Counted from the first letter of the stretch, positions 17,620 through 28,016 are shown. The stretch is DNA of 64,000 nucleotides from Rhizobium sp. 32-5/1 (GCF_029537235.1 NZ_CP120638.1:868001-932000), one strand, 5' to 3'. Program-made: numbers and translations. Notes: generated by a model not told the origin, from the letters alone.

Positions 17620-18051
17620 TTATTTGGCGCGGCGCTTGCGGCGCTGGCCGAGACCCATTTCCTTGGCAAGGCGCGACCGCGCCTCTGCATAGGCCGGGGC
17701 AACCATCGGGTAATCAGACGGCAGGTCCCATTTTTCGCGGTAGTCTTCCGGAGACAGACTGTGGTGCGTCATCAGGTGGCGCTTCAACGACTTGAAGGTG
17801 CCGCCACATTCCAGGCAGGTGATCTGGTCGTCCTGGACCGACTTGCGGACAGATACGGCAGGCTTCGGCTTTTCCACCGCCACGACGACCGGCGCTGGGC
17901 TGTTGGTGCCGTTCAGGGCGGAATGCACGTCGGCAATCAGGGTCGAAAGCTCGGCAACCGGGACAACATGATTGCTGACATAAGCAGCGACGATCTCGGC
18001 GGTAAGTTCGACCAGTAGATCATGGCCCGCGCCAAGCGTTGAGTCCGTCAT
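17620..18051 (-). CDS. mucR: MucR/Ros family zinc-finger transcriptional regulator
   Basis: A 143-residue regulator of the Ros/MucR family. In rhizobia these proteins control exopolysaccharide synthesis, motility and cell-cycle genes and repress their own promoter. The single C2H2-type finger is clear: CLECGGTF near residue 79 and [11 protein letters not shown], followed by [20 protein letters not shown] and a basic RRKRRAK tail. The N-terminal helical part ([19 protein letters not shown]) is the oligomerisation region. ATG at 18051 is chosen because AGGAG precedes it; the frame is open to 18186 without a ribosome site. The gene stands alone with its own terminator. Confidence 0.93.
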   Translation of the reverse strand: MTDSTLGAGHDLLVELTAEIVAAYVSNHVVPVAELSTLIADVHSALNGTNSPAPVVVAVEKPKPAVSVRKSVQDDQITCLECGGTFKSLKRHLMTHHSLSPEDYREKWDLPSDYPMVAPAYAEARSRLAKEMGLGQRRKRRAK

Positions 18052-18546
18052 TCTTTTTTCTCCTATCGGATTTTTACAAACGCGCCTGAAACGAAAGAAT
18101 TCAAGCACAACTGGAACCTGTTCGAAAGAGTCGCGAAACCAGCGTTTTGCAGGCCACGGACGACAAAATCCTGATGGCGCCATCACAACCTATGAAACGC
18201 ACCAGCAAGCCATCCTAAAACTTCGATCCCCAAGGCGAAAGCCCTTGCCAAAACACAAGTGGGCCCGGAACGCCAAAGCAACAGCCAATATTCGCAACCC
18301 ATGCTGGAATTTTCGGCGGAAGTAATATTGCAAGCGACACTTTGCCGTTACTCGATTAACACTGATGCCACAAAAGTCCAATAACATTTTGTGCGCTATT
18401 GGCGGATGTCATCTTGAAATGTGCGATGAAATCGTCAGCTGTTGGAAACACTACGTTCCATCAGGAATGCGTTGCCAAGAAGAATGGCAGATGAAGCTTT
18501 GGCAGGCCATTCGAGGCCTGCACCTGCAATGTCTGCCGCCGGCTTT
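18052..18546. other. Gene-free stretch between mucR and mrpG
   Basis: No convincing gene in about 495 bp. It contains a perfect 14-bp palindrome TGATGGCGCCATCA (18172-18185) that could be an operator in the mucR upstream region, AT-rich words suited to MucR binding (for example near 18245-18370), and a 7-bp hairpin GCAGGCC/GGCCTGC (18502-18521) 26 bp past the mrpG stop, without a T-run. Confidence 0.45.
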
Positions 18547-18930
18547 TCACACCGTGCCGTTCGGGCCAGCCTTGTCGCGCGGCATCTGATCGACCACGGA
18601 GAGCGGATGCAGCCGCTGGCCGGCCTGATGCGCGGCCTTGGCGAGAAGATGGGCCGAGATCGGTGCCGTCAGCAGGAAGAACAGGAAGCCGGCCAACGCG
18701 CGGAGCAGGATCGCCGCGTCTAACGCATGGAGGCCAGCCGCGATCAGTAAAAGTCCCGAACCGACTGTGCCGGCCTTGGAAGCAGCGTGCATGCGCGTGT
18801 AGAGGTCGGGAAAGCGCAACAGGCCAAGCGCTGCCAAGAGGCTGAACAGCGCGCCGGCAAGCATGAGTACGACAACCACCAGGGTCATTGCCATACCCAG
18901 CGGCTCCTGTCCGATGATCGGGGTATCCAT
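18547..18930 (-). CDS. mrpG: Mrp/Mnh/Pha antiporter subunit G
   Basis: A 127-residue membrane protein, the last gene of the mrp operon. Three membrane segments are visible ([46 protein letters not shown], and [17 protein letters not shown]), with the MnhG signature [19 protein letters not shown]. It is a small subunit of the multi-subunit Na+ or K+/H+ antiporter complex in the inner membrane, which protects against alkali and cation stress. Its start overlaps the mrpF stop (TGATG). Confidence 0.92.
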   Translation of the reverse strand: MDTPIIGQEPLGMAMTLVVVVLMLAGALFSLLAALGLLRFPDLYTRMHAASKAGTVGSGLLLIAAGLHALDAAILLRALAGFLFFLLTAPISAHLLAKAAHQAGQRLHPLSVVDQMPRDKAGPNGTV

Positions 18931-19301
18931 CAGCGCTCTCCCCTGCGTTTGCGGCGCGCCGCCTGCCGTGCCTTGCCGCCCTTCGGCAGGCGCAAGTGAG
19001 GCGTCACCTCCGACTTTTCCGACGAGAGTCCACGGGCCAGAATGAAGCGGGCAAAAGCGACGGTCGCGAGGAAGCCGACAAGCCCAAGCGCAATGGCGAT
19101 ATCGATATAGAGATTGAACCCTGTTCTGACCGCTATCGTCGCAATGAAACCAATGGCGATGGCCACCAGCATGTCGAGCCCCAGAACCCTGTCGGCGAGC
19201 GAGGGGCCGCGAATGATGCGCACCACGGTCATCGCCAGCGCCAGCGACAGGACGACGAGCGTGAAGGTGGTTGCCGCTTGCAGAATATCGGCCGGGTTCA
19301 T
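18930..19301 (-). CDS. mrpF: Mrp/Mnh/Pha antiporter subunit F
   Basis: A 123-residue subunit with three membrane segments ([63 protein letters not shown]), matching MrpF. The conserved [13 protein letters not shown] motif is present. A long basic tail ([16 protein letters not shown]) extends into the cytoplasm, more basic than usual. Start overlaps mrpE stop (ATGA) and stop overlaps mrpG start, so translation is coupled. Part of the cation/proton antiporter complex. Confidence 0.92.
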   Translation of the reverse strand: MNPADILQAATTFTLVVLSLALAMTVVRIIRGPSLADRVLGLDMLVAIAIGFIATIAVRTGFNLYIDIAIALGLVGFLATVAFARFILARGLSSEKSEVTPHLRLPKGGKARQAARRKRRGER

Positions 19302-19773
19302 AGCGGGAAAGCCTCCCTGATGCGCCGCTCGAACCCTTGGGCGATGTCGCGTTTTGCAGCGCTCGGATCGGAGCAGTCGAGCGCGTGCACATAAAGCATG
19401 CTGCGGTCGGCGGAGACGTCGACCGACAGGGTGCCCGGTGTCAGCGTGATCAGGTTGGCGAGAAGCGTGATTTCGAAATCCCTGTTTACGCTCAGCGGAA
19501 AGGCGAAGATGCCGGGTTTCAGCTTCATCTTCGGCTGCACGACGAGGATGGCGACCTTGATCGCCGACAGCGCCAGTTCCCTAAAAACAGCCCGCAGAGC
19601 AGGAGGAGCTTCAGGGGCCGAACGGTCGACCAGACGGGATCGACCTGCTCGCGGACCAGCCAGAGCGAGACCGCGCTGATGCAAAGGCCAAGCAGGAGAT
19701 TGAGCAGGGAGACGCTCCCCGTCACCGCAAGCCAGAGACACGCCATCAGCAGGAGGGTGACTGTTCGCTTCAT
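19298..19773 (-). pseudogene. mrpE: Mrp/Mnh/Pha antiporter subunit E, frame broken by one base
   Basis: The gene begins at ATG 19773, overlapping the mrpD stop, with MKRTVTLLLMACLWLAVTGS and two membrane segments, and ends in another frame with [40 protein letters not shown] and [10 protein letters not shown], the MrpE hallmark. The switch is at a five-A run on the plus strand (19583-19587): one more base would give ...[10 protein letters not shown] and a continuous 158-residue protein of normal length. Because both ends and the overlaps with mrpD and mrpF are intact, a homopolymer error in the sequence is much more likely than gene loss. Confidence 0.88.
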
Positions 19774-21342
19774 GGTGCGATACCTCCGGCCGGAAAAACG
19801 GAACGGATATAGTCTGCCGGATCGGCAAGCGTCACTGCGGCGCCGCGCACGAGCGCGAGCAACGGCTCGGGATAGAGACCGACACAAAGGGACAATGCCG
19901 TCAGTCCGGCCAGCGGCCAGAGTATGAGGGCGGGAAGGACGGTCGAAACGGGTGTCGCGCCTGCGGGCATCTCGGGCGCCGGACGCCAATAGGCGAGCAG
20001 AAAGATCTCGCGCGGTGGCGATCGTCGTCACGAAGCCTGCCAGCAGCAGGCTTGCCGCCAGCCAGCCGGCGCCGCCATCAAGTGCTGCCTTGACCAGCAT
20101 GACCTTCGGCCAGAAGCCGGAAAACGGCGGCAGGCCGGACACCGAGAAGAACAGCATCAGCGACAGCGCCGCCAAAAGCGGATGGCTGCGATAGATCCCG
20201 CCCAGAGCCGCTAGCGAAGAACTGCCGCCCGCCCGGGCGGCAAGCCCCGCCGCGAAATACAGCGCCGTCATGACGATGATCGAATGCAGCGCGTAGAAGA
20301 CCGCGCCGCCAATGCCTTCCGGCCCGCCCAGCGCGACACCGGCCAGCATGGCGCCGATGCCCGATATCACGAGAAAGCCGAGCAGCCGGCGGATGTCGGT
20401 CTGCGCCAGCGCGCCGAAAACCCCGGTCAGCATGGTCAGCACGGCAATGAGCGACAGAACGAGGGTCAAACGGTCGAGCGACACCGGAAACAGCATCACG
20501 CCGACGCGGATCAGCGCATAGATGCCGACCTTGGTCAAAAGCCCGGCAAACAGCGCCGAAACAACCAGGCGTGGCGTGTGATAGGAGGCGGGTAGCCAGA
20601 AGTTCACGGGAAAGGCGGCAGCCTTCATGCCGAAGGCGAGAACGAACAGCCCCGTCAGCGTCATCAGCGGTACCCGGTCGGGCGTTGCCTGCGCCTTGAG
20701 CGCGATATCCGCCATGTTCAGCGTTCCGAAGACGCCGTAGAGCAGGCCGGTGGCAACTAGGAACAGGGTCGTCGCCATCAGGTTGAGGAAACCGTACTTG
20801 ACCGCGCCGTCGATCTGTCCGCGCTCGGAACCCAGCACCAGCAGGCCGAAGGACGAGATCAGCAGCACCTCGAACCAGACATAGAGATTGAAGATATCGC
20901 CGGTCAGGAACGCGCCGTTGACGCCCGCCATGAGCAGCATCAGGAACGGATAGAAGCCGTAGCGCCGTCCGCTGTCATTGACGTCGTCGAGCGCCGCAAT
21001 CGCGCCGGCAAGCGCGACGATGCCGGCCGCCAGCGCAAACAGCGCGCCGGTCAGATCGACAGTGAAGGCAATGCCGAACGGCGGAAGCCAGCGACCCATC
21101 ACCATCGTCACGGGCCCATTGGCGGCGACATGGAAAAGCAGCGCGGCATTCAGCGCGACAAGCAGCCCAAGCGCCGGGATGGCGAGGATGGCGTGGGCGC
21201 CGACCCGGCGGCGGACCATCATCAGCACGGCGCCGATGAGGATGCACCAGGCGACCGGCAGGATCACCAGCCAGTCGGCAAGCGCCGTTGGCGTCATCAC
21301 CAGGGCTGCGGAAAAATCTGTAGAAGAAGAGGATACGGCCAT
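19770..21342 (-). pseudogene. mrpD: Mrp/Mnh/Pha antiporter subunit D, frame broken near the C-terminus
   Basis: A NuoM/N-like proton-translocating subunit with about 14 membrane helices. The frame from 21342 is intact for about 440 residues, with the family blocks NLYVWFEVLLISSFGL (functional Glu), GMKAAAFPVNFWLP (Lys) and AGLLTKVGIYALIR. It then switches near 20007-20015 (CG-rich ctcgcgcgg): the expected continuation EIFLLAYWRPAPEMPAG to the stop at 19770 lies in another frame. Read naively, the first frame runs on into mrpE and gives a false 605-residue fusion. The real end overlaps mrpE by 4 bases. Two bases missing or one extra restores the frame. Confidence 0.88.
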
Positions 21343-21345
21343 GCG

Positions 21346-21723
21346 TCAGTACCTGAGCGGCGGCGGGGCTTCGCCGTCGGGCTCGGCCACGCGCATCTCG
21401 TCGGTGTTGTCCGTTTCGAGCACGCGATAGGCGCGCCAGGACAGGACCAGCAGGAACGAGAAGAAGGAGAAAGAAATGACGATGGCCGTGAGGATCAGTG
21501 CCTGCGGCAGCGGATTGGCGGTTTGGACGGTCGAGATGTCGAGGCCGGCGCCGATGACGGGCGGCACATCGCGCAGGATGCGGCCGCTGGCAAAGATCAC
21601 CAGGTTCACGGCATTGCCCAGGATCGCCACGCCGAGCAGCACCCGGATGATGTATTTGGAGAGCAGCAGATAGACCGCGACGGCAAAGAATATCCCGACG
21701 AGGATGGCAAAGATCGGTTCCAT
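21346..21723 (-). CDS. mrpC: Mrp/Mnh/Pha antiporter subunit C
   Basis: A 125-residue NuoK-like subunit with three membrane helices: FAILVGIFFAVAVYLLL, RVLLGVAILGNAVNLVIFASG and ALILTAIVISFSFFSFLLVLS. The PLPQALILTAIVISF block is diagnostic of MrpC. Frame intact. Its start overlaps the mrpB stop by one base and its stop is 3 bp from the mrpD start. Confidence 0.93.
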   Translation of the reverse strand: MEPIFAILVGIFFAVAVYLLLSKYIIRVLLGVAILGNAVNLVIFASGRILRDVPPVIGAGLDISTVQTANPLPQALILTAIVISFSFFSFLLVLSWRAYRVLETDNTDEMRVAEPDGEAPPPLRY

Positions 21724-22140
21724 CAGTCCTCGCCCCTTTCCTCAAGCGCCAGCACGACACCGGTCAAGGCCCCGACGACGACGAGATAGACGCCTATATC
21801 GAACAGCATGACGCTCGACAGCGGCACCGGTTCGCCAAGGATGCTGGGCTCCACCCAGATGCCGGTCATGAAGGGAACACGCAGGACGATCGAGATCAGC
21901 CCCGCCACGGTCGACAGCAGAAGGCCGGCACCCGCGATCGCCAGCGGATGAAAGACGATCGCGCGCCGCACGGTCTCGACGCCATTGGTGATGCCGTGGA
22001 TGGCAAGTGCTGCAACCGCGATCAGGCCGCCGATAAAACCGCCGCCCGGCTCGTTATGGCCGCGCAGGAGCACGAAGATCGAAAACATCAGCATCAGCGC
22101 GATCAAAGGGGGCGGCCGTGCGCAGGATCAGCGATTTCAT
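21723..22140 (-). CDS. mrpB: Mrp/Mnh/Pha antiporter subunit B, frame broken near the N-terminus
   Basis: The native start is ATG 22140, overlapping the mrpA stop (ATGA), and encodes [11 protein letters not shown]; after 11 codons the frame breaks at the plus-strand runs aaaggggg (22105-22112). The rest, from [21 protein letters not shown] to the end, is continuous and contains the MrpB signature [19 protein letters not shown] and four membrane helices. Adding two bases (one in each run) gives a 139-residue protein of normal size. The open frame from 22106 alone would lack a native start. Confidence 0.9.
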
Positions 22141-24524
22141 CGGCCCGCCTCCCTTACATCCTGGGCGGCATCCGGGTCCACATCCGGATCATTGTCGGCC
22201 ATCCGCACCAGCGATCCCGCGCGCAGGCGCACGAGCGACAGGATGGCCAGCGCCGCAATCATCACCACGGCGATTTCGCCGAGCGTATCCGTGCCGCGGA
22301 AGTCGACGATGATCACGTTCACGACATTGGCGCCATGGGCGATCACCTTGGAATGGAGGTTGAAGAAGTCGCTGAGCGTCGTATCGAAGGGCGCCTGCGT
22401 CACCGCCATCAGAAGCAGGCAGAGCCCGAGGCCGCAGACGAGCGCAATAGCCGCATCCGGCAGCGTCTGGCGGAACGGCCGGCGGTCGGAGGGCGAGAGC
22501 CTGAGCCGCGTCATGACAAGCGCGAGAATGACCACGACCAGAGTCTCGACCATGAACTGCGTGAAGGCAAGGTCCGGCGCACCATAGAGCAGGAAGATAA
22601 CAGCAACGGCAAATCCCTGGATGCCGAGCGAGACGATCGCCGTCAGCCGGTCCTTTGCCAGCACGACGGTGATCAGGCCGATGACGGCGATCCCCATGAT
22701 GGCAAGTTCGTGCCATGGCACGTCATTTGGAAACACCGGCGGACGCGGCAATTCGCCGAACCACAGGGGCGTGGCGAGGAGTACCACAGCCACCGCGACG
22801 AAAGTCACGGTCATGTAGGTATCGAGCCGGCCGGTCTGCAGCCGCCGCGTCAGCCCGTGGGAAAAACCGATCAGCCCGCGCATCGCCTGATCGAAACCGC
22901 GATCCGGACCCCAGCCGATATCGGCAAGGATACCCGCGATCAGATCGCGCAGGCGATCGAGAAAACGATAGGCGAGAACACCGAGCGCCACCGTCAGCGC
23001 GGACAAGGCGAGCGGCACGCCGAGATGCGGCACAAGCGCGATATCGACCCGGCGCATTTCCCCTGCGATCGCCGAGGCCATCGGCGTCGAGATCAACTGA
23101 TGCGTCAGCCCGGCCAGAACAGCGATGGCGAGCCCCTTCAAGGCGAGGACCGACGGGCCGATCCAAAGCAAAGCCGGCCCCTCATGCGCCGACTTTGGCG
23201 TCTTGACGACAGGACCGAGGAAGGGCTTGAACGCAACGGCAAAGGCGACGGCAAACATCAACGCATTGCCGATGATGGCAATCGTTGCAAAGGCGATCGA
23301 CCAGCCATCGAAGCGTCCGACCGCATAATAGATTTCCTCCTTGGCCAGAAAGCCGAAGAAGGGCGGCAGGCCGGCCATCGACAGGGCGGCGATGAGGGCA
23401 GCGGCAAAGGTGATCGGCATGGCGCGCCGCAGGCCGCCGAGCTTGCGGATATCGCGCGTACCCGCTTCGTGGTCGATAATCCCGGCGACCATGAACAGGG
23501 CGCCCTTGAACAGCGCATGGGCGACGAGATAGAGCACCGCCGCCTCGAGCGCATGCGGCGAGCCAAAGCCGGTAAGCAGCACCAGAAGCCCGAGCGACGA
23601 CATGGTCGTATAGGCAAGCATCATCTTGAGGTCGGTCTGGCGCACCGCAAGCAGCGCCCCGATGATCAGCGTCGCACCGCCAAAGAGCGGCAGGAGCGTC
23701 TGCCATTCCGGCGTGCCGCCGAGCGTCGGGTTGAGGCGCATCAGGAGATAGACCCCGGCCTTCACCATGGTCGCCGAGTGCAGATAGGCCGAAACCGGCG
23801 TCGGCGCTTCCATGGCATTCGGCAGCCACATATGGAACGGGAACTGCGCCGATTTCGTCAGCGCGCCGCCGAGCACCAGCAGCAAGGCAGCCAGATAGAG
23901 CGGATTGGACTTGATCTGCGCCGCAAAGGCGGAGAGTTCGGAGAATTGAGAGACCCCCGTGATGCCCCAGATCAGAAGGAGGCCGGCAAGCAGGAACAGG
24001 CCGCCACCGCCCGTAACGACCAGCGCCTGAAGCGCCGCGCGCCGCGCCGCCTGGCGTGTGTGATCGAAGCCGATCAGCAGGAAGGAGGTGATCGAGGTCA
24101 GTTCCCAGTAGACGAAGAGCATCAGGAAACTGTCGGAGACGACAAGGCCGAGCATCGCCCCCATGAACAGCATCAGGAAGGCAAGGAAGCGGCCCTGATC
24201 CGGATGCCCTTTCAGATAACCACCGGCATAGAGCACGACCAGCGTGCCGATGCCGGAAATGAGCAGCGCGAAGGTCAACGACAGCCCGTCGATCAGCCAG
24301 GAAAAACGGACGTCGAGAGACGGCACCCATTGATATCCGCCAGTGACAATGTCGCCGGAGGATATCTCGGCCGAAAATCCGGTGAAATGCAGGAAGATGG
24401 CAGCCGGAAACAACGCCAGCAGCCAGGCGGCATTGTGCCCCAGCATGCGGGTCAGGCCAGGGGCTGCGAGCGCGCCCAGAAACGGCAGAAGGAGCGCCAG
24501 AAATGTCAGGGCCATGACATCCAA
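22137..24524 (-). CDS. mrpA: Mrp/Mnh/Pha antiporter subunit A
   Basis: The largest subunit, 795 residues, homologous to NuoL. About 20 membrane helices; conserved blocks include [20 protein letters not shown] (functional Glu), [20 protein letters not shown], and [20 protein letters not shown], then a C-terminal MnhB-like region ([20 protein letters not shown] and [20 protein letters not shown]). It is the first gene of a seven-gene operon mrpABCDEFG, all joined by short overlaps or gaps of at most 3 bp, so they are co-transcribed and probably translationally coupled. In S. meliloti the equivalent pha locus is needed for K+/alkali adaptation. The frame is intact. Confidence 0.95.
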   Translation of the reverse strand: MDVMALTFLALLLPFLGALAAPGLTRMLGHNAAWLLALFPAAIFLHFTGFSAEISSGDIVTGGYQWVPSLDVRFSWLIDGLSLTFALLISGIGTLVVLYAGGYLKGHPDQGRFLAFLMLFMGAMLGLVVSDSFLMLFVYWELTSITSFLLIGFDHTRQAARRAALQALVVTGGGGLFLLAGLLLIWGITGVSQFSELSAFAAQIKSNPLYLAALLLVLGGALTKSAQFPFHMWLPNAMEAPTPVSAYLHSATMVKAGVYLLMRLNPTLGGTPEWQTLLPLFGGATLIIGALLAVRQTDLKMMLAYTTMSSLGLLVLLTGFGSPHALEAAVLYLVAHALFKGALFMVAGIIDHEAGTRDIRKLGGLRRAMPITFAAALIAALSMAGLPPFFGFLAKEEIYYAVGRFDGWSIAFATIAIIGNALMFAVAFAVAFKPFLGPVVKTPKSAHEGPALLWIGPSVLALKGLAIAVLAGLTHQLISTPMASAIAGEMRRVDIALVPHLGVPLALSALTVALGVLAYRFLDRLRDLIAGILADIGWGPDRGFDQAMRGLIGFSHGLTRRLQTGRLDTYMTVTFVAVAVVLLATPLWFGELPRPPVFPNDVPWHELAIMGIAVIGLITVVLAKDRLTAIVSLGIQGFAVAVIFLLYGAPDLAFTQFMVETLVVVILALVMTRLRLSPSDRRPFRQTLPDAAIALVCGLGLCLLLMAVTQAPFDTTLSDFFNLHSKVIAHGANVVNVIIVDFRGTDTLGEIAVVMIAALAILSLVRLRAGSLVRMADNDPDVDPDAAQDVREAGR

Positions 24525-24781
24525 CTTGCGTCTCTCCTCCCTTCAAGAATTGCACACCGCTGCGATCGACCGAACGGGCGACCGCACGACAGCGATGCCC
24601 CTGCAATAGGACACGCAGACCGGGAACTCAAGGTTTTCCGGCCTGTTATCCCGGTTTTTGGCGATTGGGGGCCCTTTCATCGTCGATTTCGACGATGTGC
24701 TTCACTGCGCTGAAGACGGGGCGATTGCCGGATCGCATGCCGTTTCCTATATGTGGGGCTATCGACAAGGAGAGTGTGACG

Positions 24782-25195
24782 ATGTCCGATACCAAAACCC
24801 TGAAAGTCGAAAAAACCGAAGCCGAGTGGCGTTCCCAGTTGACGCCGGAACAATACCGCATCACCCGCCAGCACGGCACCGAGCGGGCCTTTTCCAGTCC
24901 GGATTTCGAACTCGGCAAGAAAGGCACCTATCATTGCGTCTGCTGCGGCAAAGCGCTTTACAGCTCCGATACCAAGTTCAATTCCGGCACCGGCTGGCCA
25001 AGCTTCACCCAGCCGATTTCGCCTGAGGCCGTCGATGAACACCGCGACACGTCCTACGGCATGACGCGTGTCGAGATCCGCTGCGCCGATTGCGACGCGC
25101 ATCTTGGCCATGTCTTCCCGGATGGCCCTGCCCCGACCGGCCTGCGGTACTGCATGAACGGTGTGGCGCTGACCTTCGAGCCTGCGGAGGCATAG
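24782..25195 (+). CDS. msrB: Peptide-methionine (R)-S-oxide reductase
   Basis: A 137-residue MsrB, which repairs the R form of methionine sulfoxide in proteins. Two CxxC zinc-binding pairs (CVCC near residue 51 and CADC near 101) and the catalytic RYCMN motif near 123 are present, together with [14 protein letters not shown] and [13 protein letters not shown] at 24782 is preceded by AAGGAGAG; the frame is open upstream to 24665 without a ribosome site. Normal length, no signal peptide, so cytoplasmic. Single-gene unit divergent from mrpA. Confidence 0.95.
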   Translation: MSDTKTLKVEKTEAEWRSQLTPEQYRITRQHGTERAFSSPDFELGKKGTYHCVCCGKALYSSDTKFNSGTGWPSFTQPISPEAVDEHRDTSYGMTRVEIRCADCDAHLGHVFPDGPAPTGLRYCMNGVALTFEPAEA

Positions 25196-25232
25196 AGCCG
25201 GCAAGCTTTGCCACGTTGAGTGCTATGCCGTT

Positions 25233-25898
25233 TCAGGACCCCGAAGACGCATTGCTGATGCAGGACAGAACGGCGGAATAATGCACCGCGGCGGCCGTGA
25301 CGACAAAGCCGTGCCAGATGGCGTTCTGGAAGCGCAGGCGGTCCCAGACATGAAAGATGACGCCGGCGGAATAGATGATGCCGCCGGCAACGATCAGCGT
25401 CATCGTGGTCACTGTCAATTGCGACAGAAGCGGCCCGGCGGCAAATACGCCGCTCCAGCCCATGGCAAGATAGAGAAGGATCGCCAATCGGTCGAACCGG
25501 CCGGGAAAGACGCATTTGATGAACACGCCGACGGCTGCAATGCTCCAGATTCCGATCAGCATGCCGAAGAGATAAGGATCCTCCCAGCCGCGTTGCAGGA
25601 ACGGCGTGTAGGTGGCAGCGATCAGGATGAAGATCGAGGAATGGTCGAACCTGCGCAGGAACCACTTGGTCCGCGATACCGGCCAGAGATTATAGATGAA
25701 GGAAATCGAGATGGTGGCAACGAGACCTGCGCTGTAGATCAAGGCGGCCACAAGCTGACCGGACGAACTCCACAGCGTCGCGTAGAAAATCAGGGCGGTG
25801 ACACCGATCAGGGCAAAGACCAGCCCGACGCCATGCACCACGCCATCGGCGATGAGTTCACTGCGGTCATAATTCCACTTGATACCCTTGAATTCCAC
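25233..25898 (-). CDS. Hemolysin III family (PAQR-type) membrane protein
   Basis: A 221-residue membrane protein with seven hydrophobic segments and the family blocks ELIADGVVHGVG, FDHSSIFILIAATYTPF and a C-terminal NAIWHGFVVTAAAVHY; the scattered His/Asp/Ser residues resemble the metal site of PAQR receptors. Members are labelled hemolysin III but most are of unknown function, possibly membrane homeostasis. GTG at 25898 behind GAGG is preferred; the frame opens at 25973 but the added residues lack family character. The stop lies 37 bp from the msrB stop on the other strand. Confidence 0.88.
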   Translation of the reverse strand: MEFKGIKWNYDRSELIADGVVHGVGLVFALIGVTALIFYATLWSSSGQLVAALIYSAGLVATISISFIYNLWPVSRTKWFLRRFDHSSIFILIAATYTPFLQRGWEDPYLFGMLIGIWSIAAVGVFIKCVFPGRFDRLAILLYLAMGWSGVFAAGPLLSQLTVTTMTLIVAGGIIYSAGVIFHVWDRLRFQNAIWHGFVVTAAAVHYSAVLSCISNASSGS

Positions 25899-26080
25899 GG
25901 CTTCCTCTTTGTCCGGCACCGGCCTGCCGTTCGATTCTACAACACAATTGTGACGTTTGTCGCGCCGCAACAAAACATCGTCGCGCTAATCTGGCACAGG
26001 ACGGTTAATCGATCCAGAACCCAGCCTCGCGGCCAAGATCAATTTCCGCAACACGTGACAACAAACCTAGAGCGGCGGCG

Positions 26081-26503
26081 CTAGCGGTCAATCAGCACCG
26101 TGCACTGGCAGTGGCTCGCCACCCGGCTGGCGGTCGAGCCGATGAAATAGTCGATCAGGCCGGGCCGGTGCGAGGCGATGATCACCAGATCGGCGTTTTC
26201 GTCTTCCGCGACATTGTTTATGACGCCGGCAGCACCGCCGACGCGGGTCTCGACGCGACCGTTGATGGCATGTTTTTCCTTCAGGGCCAAAAGCGTCGTC
26301 GCCGCATGTTTGCGCGAGGCTTCGATGATCTCGAGCGGGAAGTCGACGATCATGTAACCCTGCGCATAGGCGCTCAGGTCCTCTATGGCGTTGAGCAGCA
26401 CGATCTCGCCGCCGGAATCAAGCAGCGTCTTGGCAATCTGCAAGGTTTTCTCGCCATGTTCCAGCTGGTCCATGGCGATCGGCACGATGATTTTCCTGTA
26501 CAT
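26081..26503 (-). CDS. Universal stress protein (UspA family)
   Basis: A 140-residue single-domain Usp protein. It starts MYRKIIVPIAMDQLEHGEKT behind AAGGAG, and ends with the nucleotide-binding signature: ADLVIIASHRPGLIDYFIGS followed by TASRVASHCQCTVLIDR. The frame is open to 26584 but those residues are not family-like. Usp proteins bind ATP and respond to stress or stasis; no partner is adjacent. Confidence 0.9.
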   Translation of the reverse strand: MYRKIIVPIAMDQLEHGEKTLQIAKTLLDSGGEIVLLNAIEDLSAYAQGYMIVDFPLEIIEASRKHAATTLLALKEKHAINGRVETRVGGAAGVINNVAEDENADLVIIASHRPGLIDYFIGSTASRVASHCQCTVLIDR

Positions 26504-26717
26504 CACAGGGCTCCTTCGCCTTGCTGCCCGCAGGCAACCGCGTTGCGTGCGGCAGTCCCCTCTATATGGGTATACGCGGCCCAAACGTCATCAGGCCCGG
26601 CAGTGTCCAAACCTCGCGATTGTCAACGTTCTGAGAACAGTACATCGCCGACAACGTGGCTTTCTTGAACGGAAACCTTGGCCCATATTGTTTCCAAACA
26701 GGCTTTGAGGACCTTCC

Positions 26718-27677
26718 ATGACCGGCATCGACAGACGCGATTTTCTCAAGGCTTCGGCGACAGTCGCGCTTGCCACCGGCGTTGCCATGAAAGCGCATGC
26801 AGAAAGCACGACGATGACCGATTTCCCTGCCACCCATGCCGTCGCCATGCCGGCCTATGTCGATCATTCGCATCTGGTCGTGCGTGATCTGCCCATGGTC
26901 TCCGCCTGGTATCAGGCGATGCTGGGCCTGAAGCCAATCGAAAAGACCGCTAGCGGCGAAGTGCTCGGCGTCGGCGGCCGGCCGCTCCTGACGCTGACGA
27001 CATCAGGCAATGCGGCCCAGGCGCCGCATAATGCGCCCGGCCTGTTCCACACCGCCTTCCTGATGCCGGATCGCGCCGAGCTTGGCCGCTGGCTGGCGCA
27101 TATCGCCCACAACAACGTGCCGCTGCAGGGCGCCTCGGATCATCTCGTCTCCGAGGCGATCTATCTCGGCGACCCCGAAGGCAACGGCATCGAGGTCTAT
27201 CGCGACCGGCCGCGCGAGGAATGGACTTATCTGCAGGACGGCATGGTCAAGATGGCAACCTTGCCGCTCGACCTGCAGAAGCTCTACGACGAGGCGGACA
27301 AATCTGCCTGGAGCGGCATGCCCGACGGCTCGGCCATTGGCCACATCCACTTGCAGGTGTCCGACATTCCGCAGGCGAACGCCTTCTTCCGCGACGTGCT
27401 CGGGCTTGACCTGATGGCGACCTATCCCGGCGCGAGCTTCTTTGCGTCAGGCAAATACCACCACCATGTCGCCGCCAATATCTGGAACTCGCGCGGCGCA
27501 CCCAGGCGCGAAGGCAACATGACCGGCCTTGCCGACTACACCGTGCATTTCAACGATGCCGCCAAGCTGGAGAAGGCCGTCGCCAAGCTCGACGAACTCG
27601 AAATCCCAACGACGAGAAACGGCGACGTCGTGTCGCTGATCGACCCCTGGGGTATTGGGTTGAAGCTGGCGGTGTGA
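26718..27677 (+). CDS. Two-domain VOC (ring-cleavage dioxygenase-like) protein with Tat signal
   Basis: A 319-residue protein with two vicinal-oxygen-chelate modules (about residues 50-160 and 205-315), similar to catechol-2,3-dioxygenase (CatE) proteins. Metal-ligand candidates are His in YVDHSHLVVRD, HTAFL and GIEVYRD (Glu), repeated as IGHIHLQVSD and DYTVHF in the second half. Unusually, the N-terminus TGIDRRDFLKASATVALATG is a twin-arginine signal, predicting export of a folded metalloprotein. An internal ATG at 26814 (MTDFPATHAV) would give the ordinary cytoplasmic form. The last 54 bp are repeated, decayed, 570 bp downstream after hicAB. Confidence 0.85.
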   Translation: MTGIDRRDFLKASATVALATGVAMKAHAESTTMTDFPATHAVAMPAYVDHSHLVVRDLPMVSAWYQAMLGLKPIEKTASGEVLGVGGRPLLTLTTSGNAAQAPHNAPGLFHTAFLMPDRAELGRWLAHIAHNNVPLQGASDHLVSEAIYLGDPEGNGIEVYRDRPREEWTYLQDGMVKMATLPLDLQKLYDEADKSAWSGMPDGSAIGHIHLQVSDIPQANAFFRDVLGLDLMATYPGASFFASGKYHHHVAANIWNSRGAPRREGNMTGLADYTVHFNDAAKLEKAVAKLDELEIPTTRNGDVVSLIDPWGIGLKLAV

Positions 27678-27773
27678 GGGTTTTGCGAATAGAGCGGAAA
27701 CGTCTAGGGCACACCGACGGTTGAAGGAGACAGATCTTTTCGGCACTATTTCCAGACATCCGGAACAACCTTT

Positions 27774-28016
27774 ATGGCCGATAGCCTTGAAAACATGCGC
27801 AGCAACCCACGCGCCGACTGGCGCATAACCGACGTCGAGGCGGTATGCCGCGAGTACGGTATTCGTTGCGAAGCTTCGCGATCCGGTAGTTCTCACTACA
27901 AGATTACTCATGAGCGCATGCGCGAGATCCTGACCATGCCTTTCAAACGGCCGATTAAACCTGTATATATTCGCAAGCTCGTCGCCTTCATCGACGCCGT
28001 AGAGGACGGGAAATGA
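27774..28016 (+). CDS. hicA: HicA family toxin
   Basis: An 80-residue HicA mRNA interferase, longer by about 15 residues at the N-terminus than the minimal form. The double-stranded-RNA-binding-like fold is recognisable by RITDVEAVCREYGIRCEASR and the SGSSHYKI loop with the catalytic His at residue 41, followed by MPFKRPIKPVYIRKLVAFID. It is translated first and overlaps the antitoxin gene by ATGA, the usual hicAB order. HicA cleaves mRNA and tmRNA when free of HicB. Confidence 0.9.
   Translation: MADSLENMRSNPRADWRITDVEAVCREYGIRCEASRSGSSHYKITHERMREILTMPFKRPIKPVYIRKLVAFIDAVEDGK

Noticed and set aside
19525..21342. A 605-residue MrpD-MrpE fusion
   Set aside because: The joined frame contains a 100-residue nonsense segment; both genes are recovered separately once the breaks near 20010 and 19585 are repaired.
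21948..24713. 921-residue plus-strand open frame opposite mrpA
   Set aside because: Shadow of the highly GC-biased mrpA gene: rich in Arg, Gln, His and Asp, no ribosome site, no family pattern, while the minus strand encodes an unmistakable Mrp A subunit.
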